NCBI GenBank assembly: GCA_030068525.1
Contig: JASJOS010000027.1
Location: 1-56,705 of the forward strand
Source of the DNA: Xanthocytophaga flava
GTDB taxonomy: Bacteria > Bacteroidota > Bacteroidia > Cytophagales > 172606-1
Length of the DNA stretch: 56,705 nucleotides
Reading direction: 5' to 3'
A model generated the notes under the pieces. The model saw only the letters and a list, made by a program, of their open reading frames with translations, was not told the DNA's origin and made no database searches. Of the stretch, positions 27,294 to 36,116 are shown one piece after another. Both the position numbers and the translations under genes were made by a program. Position 1 is the stretch's first letter. The number at the start of each line of letters is the position of its first letter.

Positions 27294-28415
27294 TCAGGCT
27301 TCCAGCGCCTGCTTGAGATCTTCAATCAGATCATCCGGATGCTCTAGCCCAACAGACACTCTTAGCAGATTTTCAGGAGACGTGCTGGCAGCACCTTCTA
27401 CAGACCTGCGATGTTCTATCAGACTCTCTACTCCTCCCAGGCTGGTAGCCTGTATAAAAAGCCGGGTATGATTAGCTACCTTCAAAGCCTCTGCACTACC
27501 TCCTTTTACCTGAAAGGAAAGCATTCCTCCAAATCCACTTTTCATCTGACGCTTGGCAATTTCATGTCCTGCATGGGTTTCCAGACCCGGATAGTGAACC
27601 TGCTCTACTTTTGGATGAGCACTCAGAAATCTGGCTAATGTAAAAGCACTTTCAGACTGAGCTTTCACCCGTAATGGCATGGTTTTGATCCCTCTGGTTG
27701 TTAGCCAGCATTCAAAAGGAGAAGGCACAGCCCCACCCAGCGATTGTACTTTTTTAAGCCGCTCAGCCAGTTGTGCATCTTTTACAATCAACGCACCACC
27801 CAGCACATCACTATGTCCTCCAAAGTATTTGGTAGTGGAATAATGTACTATATCAGCTCCCAGTTCCAGTGGGCGCTGCAGCACAGAGGTTGTCCATGTA
27901 TTATCTACTGCACACAATGCCCCATGCTGATGGGCTATTTCTGCCAGAGCTGCAATGTCAGTTATCTTTAATAATGGATTAGAAGGAGTTTCCAGCCAGA
28001 GTAGTTTTGTATTAGCCTGAAATGCACTTCGAACCGCCGACAAATCAGTCATATCGACGCGAGAAATCGTCAATCCCCACGGGCCAAAAACCTCAGTCAT
28101 CAAAACACCAGCAGCAAAATAGGCGTCATCGCCCAGAATGACATGATCGCCAGTCTGTAAAATCTGGAGCGCAGCCGTAATACCAGCCAACCCTGAAGCA
28201 AAGGCAAATCCATGTGTCCCTCCTTCCAGTGTTGCCATACTGTTCTCGAGCAACTGACGGTTAGGATTATTTACCCGTGAATACACATAATTTTTAGGAT
28301 AAGAACCATCCTCTCCCCGTTCAAAAGTGGTAGAGAGATAAATAGGTGCTGAAACCGCAGCCGCATTTTCATCCGGAAAGTGCGTACTCTGAATAGCTAG
28401 TGTTTCAAGATGCAT
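27294..28415 (-). CDS. Cystathionine gamma-synthase/lyase-type PLP enzyme
   Basis: 373 residues of the Cys/Met-metabolism PLP family. Visible landmarks: PIYLSTTF, YVYSRVNNPNRQLLE (phosphate-binding Tyr/Arg), FASGLAGITA, LETPSNP, cofactor Asp171 in AVDNTW and the Schiff-base Lys196 in YSTTKYFGGHSD. It could act as cystathionine gamma-synthase, gamma-lyase or a related transsulfuration enzyme; single residues do not settle which. It is first in the minus-strand group leading to the dioxygenase, hydrolase and reductase, at a 181-nt distance from the dioxygenase. Confidence 0.9.
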   Translation of the reverse strand: MHLETLAIQSTHFPDENAAAVSAPIYLSTTFERGEDGSYPKNYVYSRVNNPNRQLLENSMATLEGGTHGFAFASGLAGITAALQILQTGDHVILGDDAYFAAGVLMTEVFGPWGLTISRVDMTDLSAVRSAFQANTKLLWLETPSNPLLKITDIAALAEIAHQHGALCAVDNTWTTSVLQRPLELGADIVHYSTTKYFGGHSDVLGGALIVKDAQLAERLKKVQSLGGAVPSPFECWLTTRGIKTMPLRVKAQSESAFTLARFLSAHPKVEQVHYPGLETHAGHEIAKRQMKSGFGGMLSFQVKGGSAEALKVANHTRLFIQATSLGGVESLIEHRRSVEGAASTSPENLLRVSVGLEHPDDLIEDLKQALEA

Positions 28416-28640
28416 ACTAAATTACCCGTATATAGTTTATAAGTAACATGTCAAATCAGGCTGGAATATACCAAATTACTTTTCTCTTTCAGCAAAATCC
28501 GTATGAATGGTCAATACCTTGTATTAAAATAGTACCAATCATCCAGAATACTATAACATACTTTAATAGTTCAATTTTGTGGTATATAAACCCTGTATAA
28601 CATAGTATAAGAATTGAAATACAAATGATAGATTTGCAGT

Positions 28641-29453
28641 ATGAAAAACAAAGTTGTCATCATCACAGGTGCTTCTTCCGGGATAGGCAAAGCACTAGCA
28701 GAAATATTTGGCCGTGCCGGCGCTAAGATCGTTATCACAGGTCGCAATGAAACCAACCTACAGGAAACGTCCCGTCTACTTTCCTCACAAGGAATTGAAA
28801 ACTTTCCCATTGTTGCAGATGTAAGCATTGAAAAAGACAATCAGCGTATGGTCGACGAAACGATACATAAATATGGTCAGATTGATGTACTGATTAACAA
28901 CGCTGGGATTTCCATGCGTTCGCTCTTTGAAGATGTAGACCTGGATGTAATCCGAAAAGTAATGGACATCAACTTTTACGGAACGGTATATGCTACCAAA
29001 TATTGTTTACCTTATCTGTTAAAAAGTAAAGGCTCTGTGGTAGGCATCTCTTCTATTGCAGGTTTCAGAGGGTTGCCAGCTCGTGCAGGCTATTCAGCCT
29101 CCAAGTTTGCGGTAAATGGATTTCTGGAAGTTTTACGCACTGAAATGCTGCACAAAGGTGTTCATGTGCTCACAGCCAGTCCAGGCTTTACGGCATCAAA
29201 TATCCGCAATACGGCACTTACCAGTGATGGTTCTGTACAGGGAGAGTCACCGAGAGAAGAGGAAAAGATGATGAGTGCAGAAGAATGTGCGGAACATATT
29301 CTAAAGGCAGTTCAGAAACGTAAAAAATATCTTATTCTTACCGGACAGGGTAAACTTACTGTTTTTCTGAATAAGTGGTTTCCAGGTTGGATGGATAAGA
29401 TTGTCTACAATGTTATGGCAAAAGAAAAGGATTCTCCATTCAAGAAGGCTTAA
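28641..29453 (+). CDS. Short-chain dehydrogenase/reductase
   Basis: 270 residues, classical SDR. The nucleotide site is TGASSGIGKALA (residues 9-20); NNAG lies at 86-89; the catalytic triad is Ser138, Tyr151 and Lys155 (GYSASKFA). The PGFTASNIR after beta-strand 6 is typical of the DHRS7B-like SDR branch. The C-terminus (KWFPGWMDKIVYNVM) is amphipathic and could associate with membrane. Cofactor probably NADP(H), since TGRNETN follows strand 2. Substrate unknown. It ends at a shared hairpin and is convergent with the universal stress gene. Confidence 0.9.
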   Translation: MKNKVVIITGASSGIGKALAEIFGRAGAKIVITGRNETNLQETSRLLSSQGIENFPIVADVSIEKDNQRMVDETIHKYGQIDVLINNAGISMRSLFEDVDLDVIRKVMDINFYGTVYATKYCLPYLLKSKGSVVGISSIAGFRGLPARAGYSASKFAVNGFLEVLRTEMLHKGVHVLTASPGFTASNIRNTALTSDGSVQGESPREEEKMMSAEECAEHILKAVQKRKKYLILTGQGKLTVFLNKWFPGWMDKIVYNVMAKEKDSPFKKA

Positions 29454-29471
29454 GTACTTTTCTTGTTTCCA

Positions 29472-29538
29472 GCTAAAACCGACAAATGCAGTATAGTATA
29501 TCAGGTAAAATGATATCTGTATCTTCGTCGGTTTTAGC
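29472..29538. terminator. Extended hairpin between convergent genes
   Basis: A 12-bp perfect stem GCTAAAACCGAC (29472-29483) with GTCGGTTTTAGC (29527-29538) encloses a smaller internal stem ATATCA/TGATAT. It lies 18 nt after the SDR stop and 10 nt from the universal stress gene stop, so it probably serves both. Confidence 0.65.
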
Positions 29539-29547
29539 GTATTCACT

Positions 29548-30366
29548 TCAGGCATGCAATACTAGCAGTGGCACCTTGGTATGATAAGCCATTTGTTTGG
29601 TCTGGCTAGTCGTAAAAAGCTGATCCCAGAATGTACGTCGATAGTTTATCATCACAACAATATCTGCTGCCATTTTTTCTGTAAAGGATCGTATGCCTTC
29701 TTCAATATTTCTTCCCTGCTGTATATGAAACGAAATCTTATCGTAGTTTAATTGCTGATAAAAATTCTTCCAGTCCTCATCTGAAAGTTCCTTCGTTCCA
29801 TTGACAGGAATATAGACAAATGAAATTTCCGCCTTAAACATCCGGGCTATTTCCACAACCATCAGCATATCTGGAGAAGGTTCTTCCCACAGATCCGTTG
29901 CAAACACGATTTGTTCTATCCCTCTGAAATGAGCTTCTGCCGGAATAATCAACACAGGACAAGTGGCTTCTGTCAGCACTTCCACACTATTAGTACCCAG
30001 AAACACCTGTTTTAACCCATATGCCCCGTCCGTTCCCATAATAATCAGATCCGCATTCATCTCTTTAGCCAGGTTTGGCAGCACATCAACCAGAAAACCA
30101 TTCAGCACTTTTGCTTCATAGGTTACATTCGGATACGTTCGGCGAAACTTTGTACATGTCTCCTTAAGCTTTGTTTCCAGTTCTTCTTCCATATAGTCCA
30201 GAGAAGCAGCTTGTGCATAACCTGCTTCAGGAGCGGCAATAACAGGCAGATAATAGGTATGTACTAAAACAACCCGGGTCTGTTTGCGGCTGGCAATGGC
30301 ATTGACAAAACTCATCGCATTTTCAGCAACGGTACTGAAGTCGGTAGGGATGATGATTGTTTTCAT
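29548..30366 (-). CDS. Universal stress protein, tandem UspA domains
   Basis: 272 residues with two UspA modules. The first opens with MKTIIIPTDFSTVAENAM and contains IMGTDGAYGLKQVFLGTNSVEVL, the G-x2-G-x9-G(S/T)xxx nucleotide-binding signature. The second opens IEQIVFATDLWEE and lacks a clear nucleotide loop. Tandem USPs of this size are common in Bacteroidota. A role in stress survival is inferred from the family only. Confidence 0.9.
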   Translation of the reverse strand: MKTIIIPTDFSTVAENAMSFVNAIASRKQTRVVLVHTYYLPVIAAPEAGYAQAASLDYMEEELETKLKETCTKFRRTYPNVTYEAKVLNGFLVDVLPNLAKEMNADLIIMGTDGAYGLKQVFLGTNSVEVLTEATCPVLIIPAEAHFRGIEQIVFATDLWEEPSPDMLMVVEIARMFKAEISFVYIPVNGTKELSDEDWKNFYQQLNYDKISFHIQQGRNIEEGIRSFTEKMAADIVVMINYRRTFWDQLFTTSQTKQMAYHTKVPLLVLHA

Positions 30367-30560
30367 GGTACAAAGGCTTGTGGTATACTCAAATTTGCTA
30401 TATATTCTTCAGCTTTGCGAATTTACTCCTCACAAAAAAAGATGATTTTTCTCACCACAAATTCGCTGATACCTTCACTCTGTTTTTATAGTTCTGCCAG
30501 AATGAACTGTTTTCCAATAGAAGCAGTTAGCCCAACAATACAACCTAAACCACTATCCCA

Positions 30561-31100
30561 ATGCGAATACTTGCTATACCTGGAAGTCCGCGTAAAAACT
30601 CTTCTAACAAAGCTATTTTGCAGTTCACCAGAACATTATTTCCTTCAGACAGCACATTTATCCTCTATGAAAGTTTAGCAGATCTGCCTCATTTTAATCC
30701 AGACCTTGATGGCGAGCAGGTAGAAGATAGCGTGACCCAGCTACGTCATGAACTCACAATAGCAGATGCAGTGATTATTTGTACGCCAGAATATGCTTAT
30801 GGTGTACCAGGATCGCTAAAAAATGCACTCGACTGGATTGTCTCTTCAGGAGAATTTATGAAAAAACCTACTTCTGTAATCAGTGCCTCACCCTCATTTA
30901 TGGGTGGAGACAAAGCGTTTGCCTCCCTGACTCTGACATTGACAGTCATGGATGCCCACCTGGTAGAAGGATCTTCCCTGATGATCGGGTCTGTTGCACA
31001 AAAATTATCCTCGACTGGTGAAGTTACAGATTCAGATACTATTGCCGCCCTCAAACAGGTGGTGAAAAATCTGATTCAGGCAGCACTGGCACAGGTTTAG
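30561..31100 (+). CDS. NADPH-dependent FMN reductase-family flavoprotein (second copy)
   Basis: 179 residues. The flavodoxin-like start ILAIPGSPRKNSSNKA gives the FMN phosphate loop (residues 3-18), and TPEYAYGVPGSLKNALDWI gives the isoalloxazine contact. It differs clearly from the reductase at 24595-25173 and is not a recent duplicate. It is followed after 52 nt by a methyltransferase gene on the same strand, perhaps cotranscribed. Likely a quinone or azo reductase; substrate unknown. Confidence 0.88.
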   Translation: MRILAIPGSPRKNSSNKAILQFTRTLFPSDSTFILYESLADLPHFNPDLDGEQVEDSVTQLRHELTIADAVIICTPEYAYGVPGSLKNALDWIVSSGEFMKKPTSVISASPSFMGGDKAFASLTLTLTVMDAHLVEGSSLMIGSVAQKLSSTGEVTDSDTIAALKQVVKNLIQAALAQV

Positions 31101-31152
31101 TTAGTATACGAGCATAACACTCTTACTTACAACAAAACACATAACAACATCT

Positions 31153-31803
31153 ATGGATTTTAAAGAAGTCGCAGAACAATTACACAAACCAGAAGGCGAA
31201 TTGGGCAAACAAGTTGGGGAGAAGATGAATCATACCAACGAAATCATGAATCTCTCCTGCATCAGATTATTAACCCCTGAGTCAAATGATACTATTCTGG
31301 AAATAGGTATGGGTAATGGGCTTTTTTGTAAATACCTGTTGGGTAGTGCACCGAGAATCCGGTATACAGGCTGTGATTTCTCAGAAACCATGATTCAGGA
31401 AGCCACTCAGGTCAATCAATCATTTGTAGAAACAGGTCAGGCTCACTTTCTGCTGGGGGATGCTATGGCATTGCCGCTGGCAGATAACCTGTTCACCAAA
31501 GCATTTACTGTCAATACACTGTACTTCTGGCAAGATCCGCCGAAGGTACTGGCAGAGATACGAAGGGTATTACAACCCGGTGGCAAGTTGTTGATTGCCA
31601 TACGCAGCAAAGAAGTCATGCAACATCTCCCCTTTGTCTCTTTTGGCTTTCACTTGTATTCCCCGGATGAAGTCAGTGAGTTGTTGTCCCAAAATGGGTT
31701 TGCAGCCATTTCTATCCACGAAATACCCGAACCTGAGCAAACGATCCATGGCCAGGTGCTAAAAATGGATTCTGTGATCATCAGTGGAGTAAGGGTTGTA
31801 TAG
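31153..31803 (+). CDS. Class I SAM-dependent methyltransferase
   Basis: 216 residues. Motif I is ILEIGMGNGLFCKYLL, followed by YTGCDFSETMIQEA, LGDAMALPLADNLFTKAFTVN and LAEIRRVLQPGGKLLIA, the ordinary layout of UbiE/COQ5-like small-molecule methyltransferases. The N-terminal 45 residues (FKEVAEQLHKPEGELGKQV) are shared by a subgroup annotated only as methyltransferases. Substrate unknown. Its stop is 3 nt from the convergent peptidase gene, with no room for a separate terminator. Confidence 0.88.
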   Translation: MDFKEVAEQLHKPEGELGKQVGEKMNHTNEIMNLSCIRLLTPESNDTILEIGMGNGLFCKYLLGSAPRIRYTGCDFSETMIQEATQVNQSFVETGQAHFLLGDAMALPLADNLFTKAFTVNTLYFWQDPPKVLAEIRRVLQPGGKLLIAIRSKEVMQHLPFVSFGFHLYSPDEVSELLSQNGFAAISIHEIPEPEQTIHGQVLKMDSVIISGVRVV

Positions 31804-31806
31804 GTG

Positions 31807-32559
31807 TTAAAACAACTCCGGTCGATACTCAAAGTGCATTGTATCATAATGATACCACTTTCCGCCCCAGATAAAATCATATTTTTCAAAGATCTTCACG
31901 ATTTCCATGGGAATCTGGTTCTTGTATTGAATTCTGGCAGTAGAGTCTTTTACTTCCCATTGCCAGTAGTTGGAGTGTTTTACATTGATATCGATAGCAA
32001 TGGCATAGCTATGATTACTCATACGGGTAGTGGCTGCAATTTTTCGCCAGCTGAATGTGCCACCCGGATCAATCAGGTATTTGTGTAAATGTGGAAGAGC
32101 CTCTAATTCCTTAGAAATAGCCTGTAGTTTTTCAGCCACTCCATTTACCTTTGTTACCTTTAGTTTTGTATGGGAAGTTTTTGGCAGCCAGTCGATCTCT
32201 ACCAGGTTTTGCTCCACCTCTTCTTTGGAACCACCATACATCTTCAGAAAAAACGGTTCATACCGGATACGGCCAGGGTCTTGATCTACAGTTGGTATAG
32301 TGTATTTTTCGCCTGGTGTATACGGCTGTGCTATCTGGTCTTCCAGATCGGGATTGTTCAAGGCTTGGTTAAACGTTTTCGTTTTGCCATCATCCCATAC
32401 CATACGGGTGCCATCTTTCCAAACAATATAGTTTCCATCTACTTCTTTCAGATAGCCAGGATACGCTTTCACTAACTTCTGAGCCAAAGGCAGGTTTGTC
32501 TGCGCCTTTATCCCAAAAGAGATAAGCAGCATTCCGTAAAGCCAATATCGTTGTATCAT
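31807..32559 (-). CDS. M15-family metallopeptidase (D-Ala-D-Ala carboxypeptidase-like)
   Basis: 250 residues with a signal peptide (MIQRYWLYGMLLISFGIKAQ). The zinc site is read from MSNHSYAIAIDIN (His and Asp) and GGKWYHYDTMHFEYRPELF (Glu/Asp base and second His), with FSWRKI before it, as in the M15C/VanY-like group. It should cut peptide cross-bridges or stems of peptidoglycan in the periplasm. The N-terminal half (YVWKDGTRMVWDDGKTKT-like) is an uncharacterised extension. It starts 13 nt after the upstream rRNA methyltransferase gene, so they are cotranscribed. Confidence 0.87.
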   Translation of the reverse strand: MIQRYWLYGMLLISFGIKAQTNLPLAQKLVKAYPGYLKEVDGNYIVWKDGTRMVWDDGKTKTFNQALNNPDLEDQIAQPYTPGEKYTIPTVDQDPGRIRYEPFFLKMYGGSKEEVEQNLVEIDWLPKTSHTKLKVTKVNGVAEKLQAISKELEALPHLHKYLIDPGGTFSWRKIAATTRMSNHSYAIAIDINVKHSNYWQWEVKDSTARIQYKNQIPMEIVKIFEKYDFIWGGKWYHYDTMHFEYRPELF

Positions 32560-32572
32560 ATATTTTATGTAT

Positions 32573-33988
32573 TTATACTTCCAGAAAAGTTATAGGCTCT
32601 GTCAGTAACTTTTCAACCTCCCGCCAATCCATTCGTAAACGCCATTCATTGGGGAAGTAGTTATTGGCACGGTGTCCGATCTGTTTTACCCATCCCAGTG
32701 GAATATTCTGATAAACGATCAGTTTCCAGCCTTTCCCAGTTTCCAGCGCAATATCCTCTTTCTTCAGGAAGCGTAAGGCCTTTTCCAGATCTACTTCTTC
32801 TACAGCAAAATGACGCGGATTCATATCATCAAACAAGGCCAGAGCTGGCAATGGGTTTGCCTGATCTCTGATGATTTCAGCCACATCTACTCCGGCATAG
32901 ACAATACGTGTATGTTGTGCCAGTTGTTCAGCATGGTCATACATACCCGCAGGTAGGATCACCATTTTTTCCTGCCAGCGTAGCCATTCCCAATCATCTC
33001 GTTCCTGAATCCATCCGGACACTATCTCTACCTCTTTTCGCGGGGCTTTCAGCCAGGTAGGTTTCTTAGGTTTCCGAAAACTACGTTCCTGTCCTTCTGT
33101 TTTCTGCAAAACAGCCATAAACAACCCCTCTCCTTCTGTCCGATGCGGATAAAAGCGATAGCCATTGATATCACGGGTACTGGAAACCGTAATATTCCAT
33201 TGATCCGGAACTACTACCTCCACTCCTTTTACCTCATAATTTTCTGTTAACCACTGTAGTACCTGTTCGTTTTCATTTGCATTGTAGGTACATGTGCTAT
33301 AGATGAGAAAACCATCTGGCTTCAGGGCATTCCATACATCTGCCAGAATCCGGTGTTGTCGCTCAGCACACAGATGCACATTGGCCTCTGACCATTCTTT
33401 TACAGCATCCGGATCTTTGCGAAACATTCCTTCGCCAGAACAGGGTGCATCAATTACAATTACATCAAAAAAACTTTCCAGGTCTCCAAAGTCCTGAGGA
33501 TCGCTATTGGTCACAATGATATTGCCTCTTCCCCACTTGGTACTATTTTCTGTCAGGATCTGTGCCCGTGAACGAATCACTTCATTGGAAACCAGCAAAC
33601 TACCTTGAGGCAATAAAGAAGCCAGATGGGTGCTTTTCCCTCCCGGCGCTGCACACAAATCCAGCACAACAGGCTTTGCATCCAGTGACCCGGCAATAGT
33701 CTTCCAGGCTTGCTCCAGAAACATCGAACTAGCCTCCTGTACATAATAAGCTCCCGCATGCCAGCGTGGGTCCAGCGCAAACACAGGACGCTGTGGAATA
33801 TATAGCCCCCTTTCGGCCCATGGTACAGCGGAATACGTAGCTGGCGAGTGAAGACCTTTCTGAGGGTTTAACCGAATACTGACAGGTGGCTCTTTTTCCA
33901 AAGCACTCACAAAAGAAACATACTCCGAACCGAGGGTGGCCTGCATTCGGGACAAAAAAACTTCCGGTAGATGATTAGACGTCAGCAC
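32573..33988 (-). CDS. RsmF-like rRNA (cytosine-C5) methyltransferase
   Basis: 471 residues, NOL1/NOP2/Sun family. Motif I is LDLCAAPGGKSTHLAS (about 109-124). The two catalytic cysteines are Cys183 in IDAPCSGEGMF and Cys233 in YSTCTYNANENE. The C-terminal 170 residues form the RsmF-type accessory and PUA-like region (GWVKQIGHRANNYFPNEWRL). It should make 5-methylcytosine in 16S rRNA, S-adenosylmethionine dependent. No ATG fits; the start is GTG at 33988. A TACTTTCG box on the minus strand (34059-34052) could be the -7 element. Confidence 0.88.
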   Translation of the reverse strand: MLTSNHLPEVFLSRMQATLGSEYVSFVSALEKEPPVSIRLNPQKGLHSPATYSAVPWAERGLYIPQRPVFALDPRWHAGAYYVQEASSMFLEQAWKTIAGSLDAKPVVLDLCAAPGGKSTHLASLLPQGSLLVSNEVIRSRAQILTENSTKWGRGNIIVTNSDPQDFGDLESFFDVIVIDAPCSGEGMFRKDPDAVKEWSEANVHLCAERQHRILADVWNALKPDGFLIYSTCTYNANENEQVLQWLTENYEVKGVEVVVPDQWNITVSSTRDINGYRFYPHRTEGEGLFMAVLQKTEGQERSFRKPKKPTWLKAPRKEVEIVSGWIQERDDWEWLRWQEKMVILPAGMYDHAEQLAQHTRIVYAGVDVAEIIRDQANPLPALALFDDMNPRHFAVEEVDLEKALRFLKKEDIALETGKGWKLIVYQNIPLGWVKQIGHRANNYFPNEWRLRMDWREVEKLLTEPITFLEV

Positions 33989-34234
33989 AAGCGTAACAGC
34001 AAGAGATTTGAAAGATAATACCTGTTAGGTACATCATTTTTCTTTGTGGTGCGAAAGTACAAAATAAAAGGTAACCACATTTTTTTCCTCTATCTGTTTA
34101 CTAATTGCGTATGAAAAGGTATTAATATTCAAAAGCACAGGCAGTAATGATTTAGAATGGCTACCGAACTTACACAGGAGTTAGCAGAAAAAATAAAAAA
34201 AATACGCCTAAACTATTGTTCGCTTGTGTTTTTT

Positions 34235-34264
34235 TTTGGTTATTTGAAGTAAAACTTACATTTG
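34235..34264 (+). promoter_or_regulatory. Bacteroidota-type promoter, close to consensus
   Basis: TTTG at 34235-34238 and TACATTTG at 34257-34264, spaced by 18 nt, match the -33/-7 signals of Bacteroidota primary sigma factor. The predicted start of transcription near 34271 leaves a leader of under 10 nt before the ATG at 34279. Confidence 0.7.
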
Positions 34265-34278
34265 TAATTTTTTGACCC

Positions 34279-34557
34279 ATGCGCAGCACGAAAATATTCA
34301 AAGACTTGATGGAGTATCAGCGGCTTCCTCTGCTCAAACAGCTACAACAGTTAAACTCAGAAGGAACAATTTTATGTGAACGGTATTTTTTTAGCCGGAG
34401 GGTTTCTTTGTTGTATCTTCGCGGTTTCTATGTAGAGGTGTGGTATGATACGATTCGCGAAGAAGTAGTGAAGGTATTGCCATTCAGTTCTTTGCAATGT
34501 TTACAGCCTTACCTGGACCTCATCAACATTGATGATGCTCTGCGGAAAGCTTACTAA
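34279..34557 (+). CDS. Small conserved-looking protein of unknown function
   Basis: 92 residues, basic in the first half, no signal peptide. The middle FSRRVSLLYLRGFYVEVWYDTIREEVVKV reads as three beta strands, preceded and followed by helices (FKDLMEYQRLPLLKQLQQL and LQPYLDLINIDDALRKAY). I do not recognise the family. Support for a real gene comes from a near-consensus promoter just upstream and a strong terminator 32 nt downstream, so it is a self-contained transcription unit. It might be a small cytosolic regulator or housekeeping factor, but nothing in the sequence says so. Confidence 0.72.
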   Translation: MRSTKIFKDLMEYQRLPLLKQLQQLNSEGTILCERYFFSRRVSLLYLRGFYVEVWYDTIREEVVKVLPFSSLQCLQPYLDLINIDDALRKAY

Positions 34558-34588
34558 GTCTTCTAACAAACCCTTACATACATCTTAG

Positions 34589-34616
34589 CCCTGCCTATAG
34601 GCAGGGTTTTTCTTTT
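34589..34616 (+). terminator. Rho-independent terminator of the small gene
   Basis: A perfect 8-bp stem CCCTGCCT (34589-34596) with AGGCAGGG (34599-34606), followed by TTTTTCTTTT. Confidence 0.88.
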
Positions 34617-34686
34617 ATAGTTGTTCTACAGATTTGAGATGGAAGGTTAGCAAGAGACGCCGCAAGAAGAAATAAGATATAGGCAT

Positions 34687-34713
34687 AAAAAAATAGCCCA
34701 TTTCCGGGCTATT
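34687..34713 (-). terminator. Rho-independent terminator of hisA-yajQ
   Basis: An AATAGCCC/GGGCTATT stem (34692-34699 with 34706-34713), followed on the minus strand by a T-run (complement of 34687-34693). It lies 12 nt beyond the yajQ stop. Confidence 0.85.
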
Positions 34714-34724
34714 AAACTCATCTA

Positions 34725-35216
34725 TCAGGACTTCATATTTACAAATTGTAACGGCAGGCCAATGTCTGACGCGCGGAGTTTTGCTATTACCGCCTGAAGA
34801 TCATCTATCTTTTTGGCAGTGACCCGGATTTGATCATCCATCTGGGCAGGCTGTACTTTTAAGCCACTGTCTTTGATAATCTTTACAATCTTTCGGGCAG
34901 TATCCTTATCAATCCCCTGTCTCACCTGAATTTTGCGTCTCACCATATTTCCGGAAGCAGCTTCCAGTTCACCCATATCCAGCGACTTCGGATCAAGTCC
35001 CTGTTTAGCCATCCGTACCATAATGGCATCCTGAATAGCTTTCATACGCATTTCGTTTTCGGTCAGTACCTGAATCGTATTTTCCTTTTTATCAAGCTCT
35101 ATTTCAGATTTAGAGCCATGGAAGTCATAGCGGTTCAGGATCTCTTTTTTGGCAGTATTAATCGAGTTGTCCAGAGTCTGACCATCAATTTTGCTAACAA
35201 TATCAAAAGAAGGCAT
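34725..35216 (-). CDS. yajQ: YajQ-family nucleotide/RNA-binding protein
   Basis: 163 residues from the ATG at 35216 (MPSFDIVSKIDGQTLDNSIN); a longer in-frame start adds ten residues not seen in the family. NRYDFHGSKSEIEL, LEAASGNMVRRKI and KVQPAQMDDQIRVTAKKIDDLQ are hallmark stretches of YajQ/DUF520. Members bind nucleotides; some bind cyclic-di-GMP and act with a transcription factor. It follows hisA by 29 nt and shares its terminator, so it is expressed with histidine biosynthesis, though a functional link is not implied. Confidence 0.93.
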   Translation of the reverse strand: MPSFDIVSKIDGQTLDNSINTAKKEILNRYDFHGSKSEIELDKKENTIQVLTENEMRMKAIQDAIMVRMAKQGLDPKSLDMGELEAASGNMVRRKIQVRQGIDKDTARKIVKIIKDSGLKVQPAQMDDQIRVTAKKIDDLQAVIAKLRASDIGLPLQFVNMKS

Positions 35217-35245
35217 AAGCGGAATAGAAAAAAATGAGACATACA

Positions 35246-35968
35246 TTAGGCATTTGCCATTCTGGACAAGTCAGCAAGCTGAATGGTTCCTTCATAAATG
35301 GCTTTTCCTATAATCACCCCAAAAATATTCATTTCTGCCAATCTTTCCACATCCCCTATGTTACTAACCCCGCCACTGGCAACCAGTTTCAGCTCAGGTG
35401 TCTTGTCCTGGATATTTTTATATAGCTCAAAGGAAGGGCCTTGTAGCAGCCCATCTTTGGCTACGTCAGTGCTGATCACATATTTGACTCCTTTGCGTGA
35501 GTACTCTTCCAGAAAATCATAGATCCATACTTCGGTAGTCTCTTCCCATCCGCTTACAGCAATGCGTTCATTTTTAGCATCTGCCCCCAGAATAATTTTC
35601 TCATTGCCATACTGTTTTAACCAGCTTTCAAACAATTCGGGTTTACGAATAGCAATGCTACCTCCTGTCACCTGTTGGGCACCGCTTTCGAAGGCAATGC
35701 GTATGTCCTCATCTGACTGAATGCCTCCGCCAAAATCGATATGCAGGGAAGTATGGGTTGCTAGCTTTTCCAGCACCTTATGGTTTACCAAACGCTTTTG
35801 TTTTGCCCCGTCCAGGTCTACCAGGTGCAACCGTTTCAGTCCGGCATCGGCAAACATCTGTGCTACTTCCAGCGGGTTTGAGTTGTATTCTTTCTTCTGA
35901 GAATAATCACCTTGTGTAAGGCGAACACATTTGCCATCTATCAGGTCTATGGCGGGAATTATATGCAT
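35246..35968 (-). CDS. hisA: Phosphoribosylformimino-5-aminoimidazole carboxamide ribotide isomerase
   Basis: 240 residues, single TIM barrel with the half-barrel repeat of HisA/HisF. Catalytic Asp8 sits in IIPAIDLIDGKCVRL and Asp130 in IILGADAKN. Phosphate loops are HIDFGGGIQ and VASGGVSNIGD, and STDVAKDGLLQGPS completes the site. It opens the sugar ring of ProFAR to PRFAR, the fourth step of histidine biosynthesis. No other his genes are in the window, so the pathway is split in this genome. A consensus-like promoter lies at 36037-36067. Confidence 0.95.
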   Translation of the reverse strand: MHIIPAIDLIDGKCVRLTQGDYSQKKEYNSNPLEVAQMFADAGLKRLHLVDLDGAKQKRLVNHKVLEKLATHTSLHIDFGGGIQSDEDIRIAFESGAQQVTGGSIAIRKPELFESWLKQYGNEKIILGADAKNERIAVSGWEETTEVWIYDFLEEYSRKGVKYVISTDVAKDGLLQGPSFELYKNIQDKTPELKLVASGGVSNIGDVERLAEMNIFGVIIGKAIYEGTIQLADLSRMANA

Positions 35969-36036
35969 GGGCTTGTATAGGATTGGTGCTACAGTTTATG
36001 ACAGAACGGCAGCAGAGACAAAAAGAATTTAGCCCG

Positions 36037-36067
36037 CAAAGGTACTCAATTCTGTCTCCTATGCAAT
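36037..36067 (-). promoter_or_regulatory. Promoter of hisA-yajQ
   Basis: On the minus strand TACCTTTG (36044 to 36037) is a perfect TAnnTTTG -7 element, with ATTG (36067 to 36064) as the -33 element at a 19-nt spacing. The predicted transcript would start near 36030, about 60 nt before the hisA ATG. Confidence 0.6.
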
Positions 36068-36116
36068 AATCAACCTATTGGCAATGCTTTCAGAAAATAC
36101 AACCATTTATAAAATA

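Noticed and set aside
34158-34254. Small frame beginning MATELTQELAEKIKKIR upstream of the 92-residue gene
   Set aside because: Only about 31 codons, and it runs into the strong promoter of the next gene.
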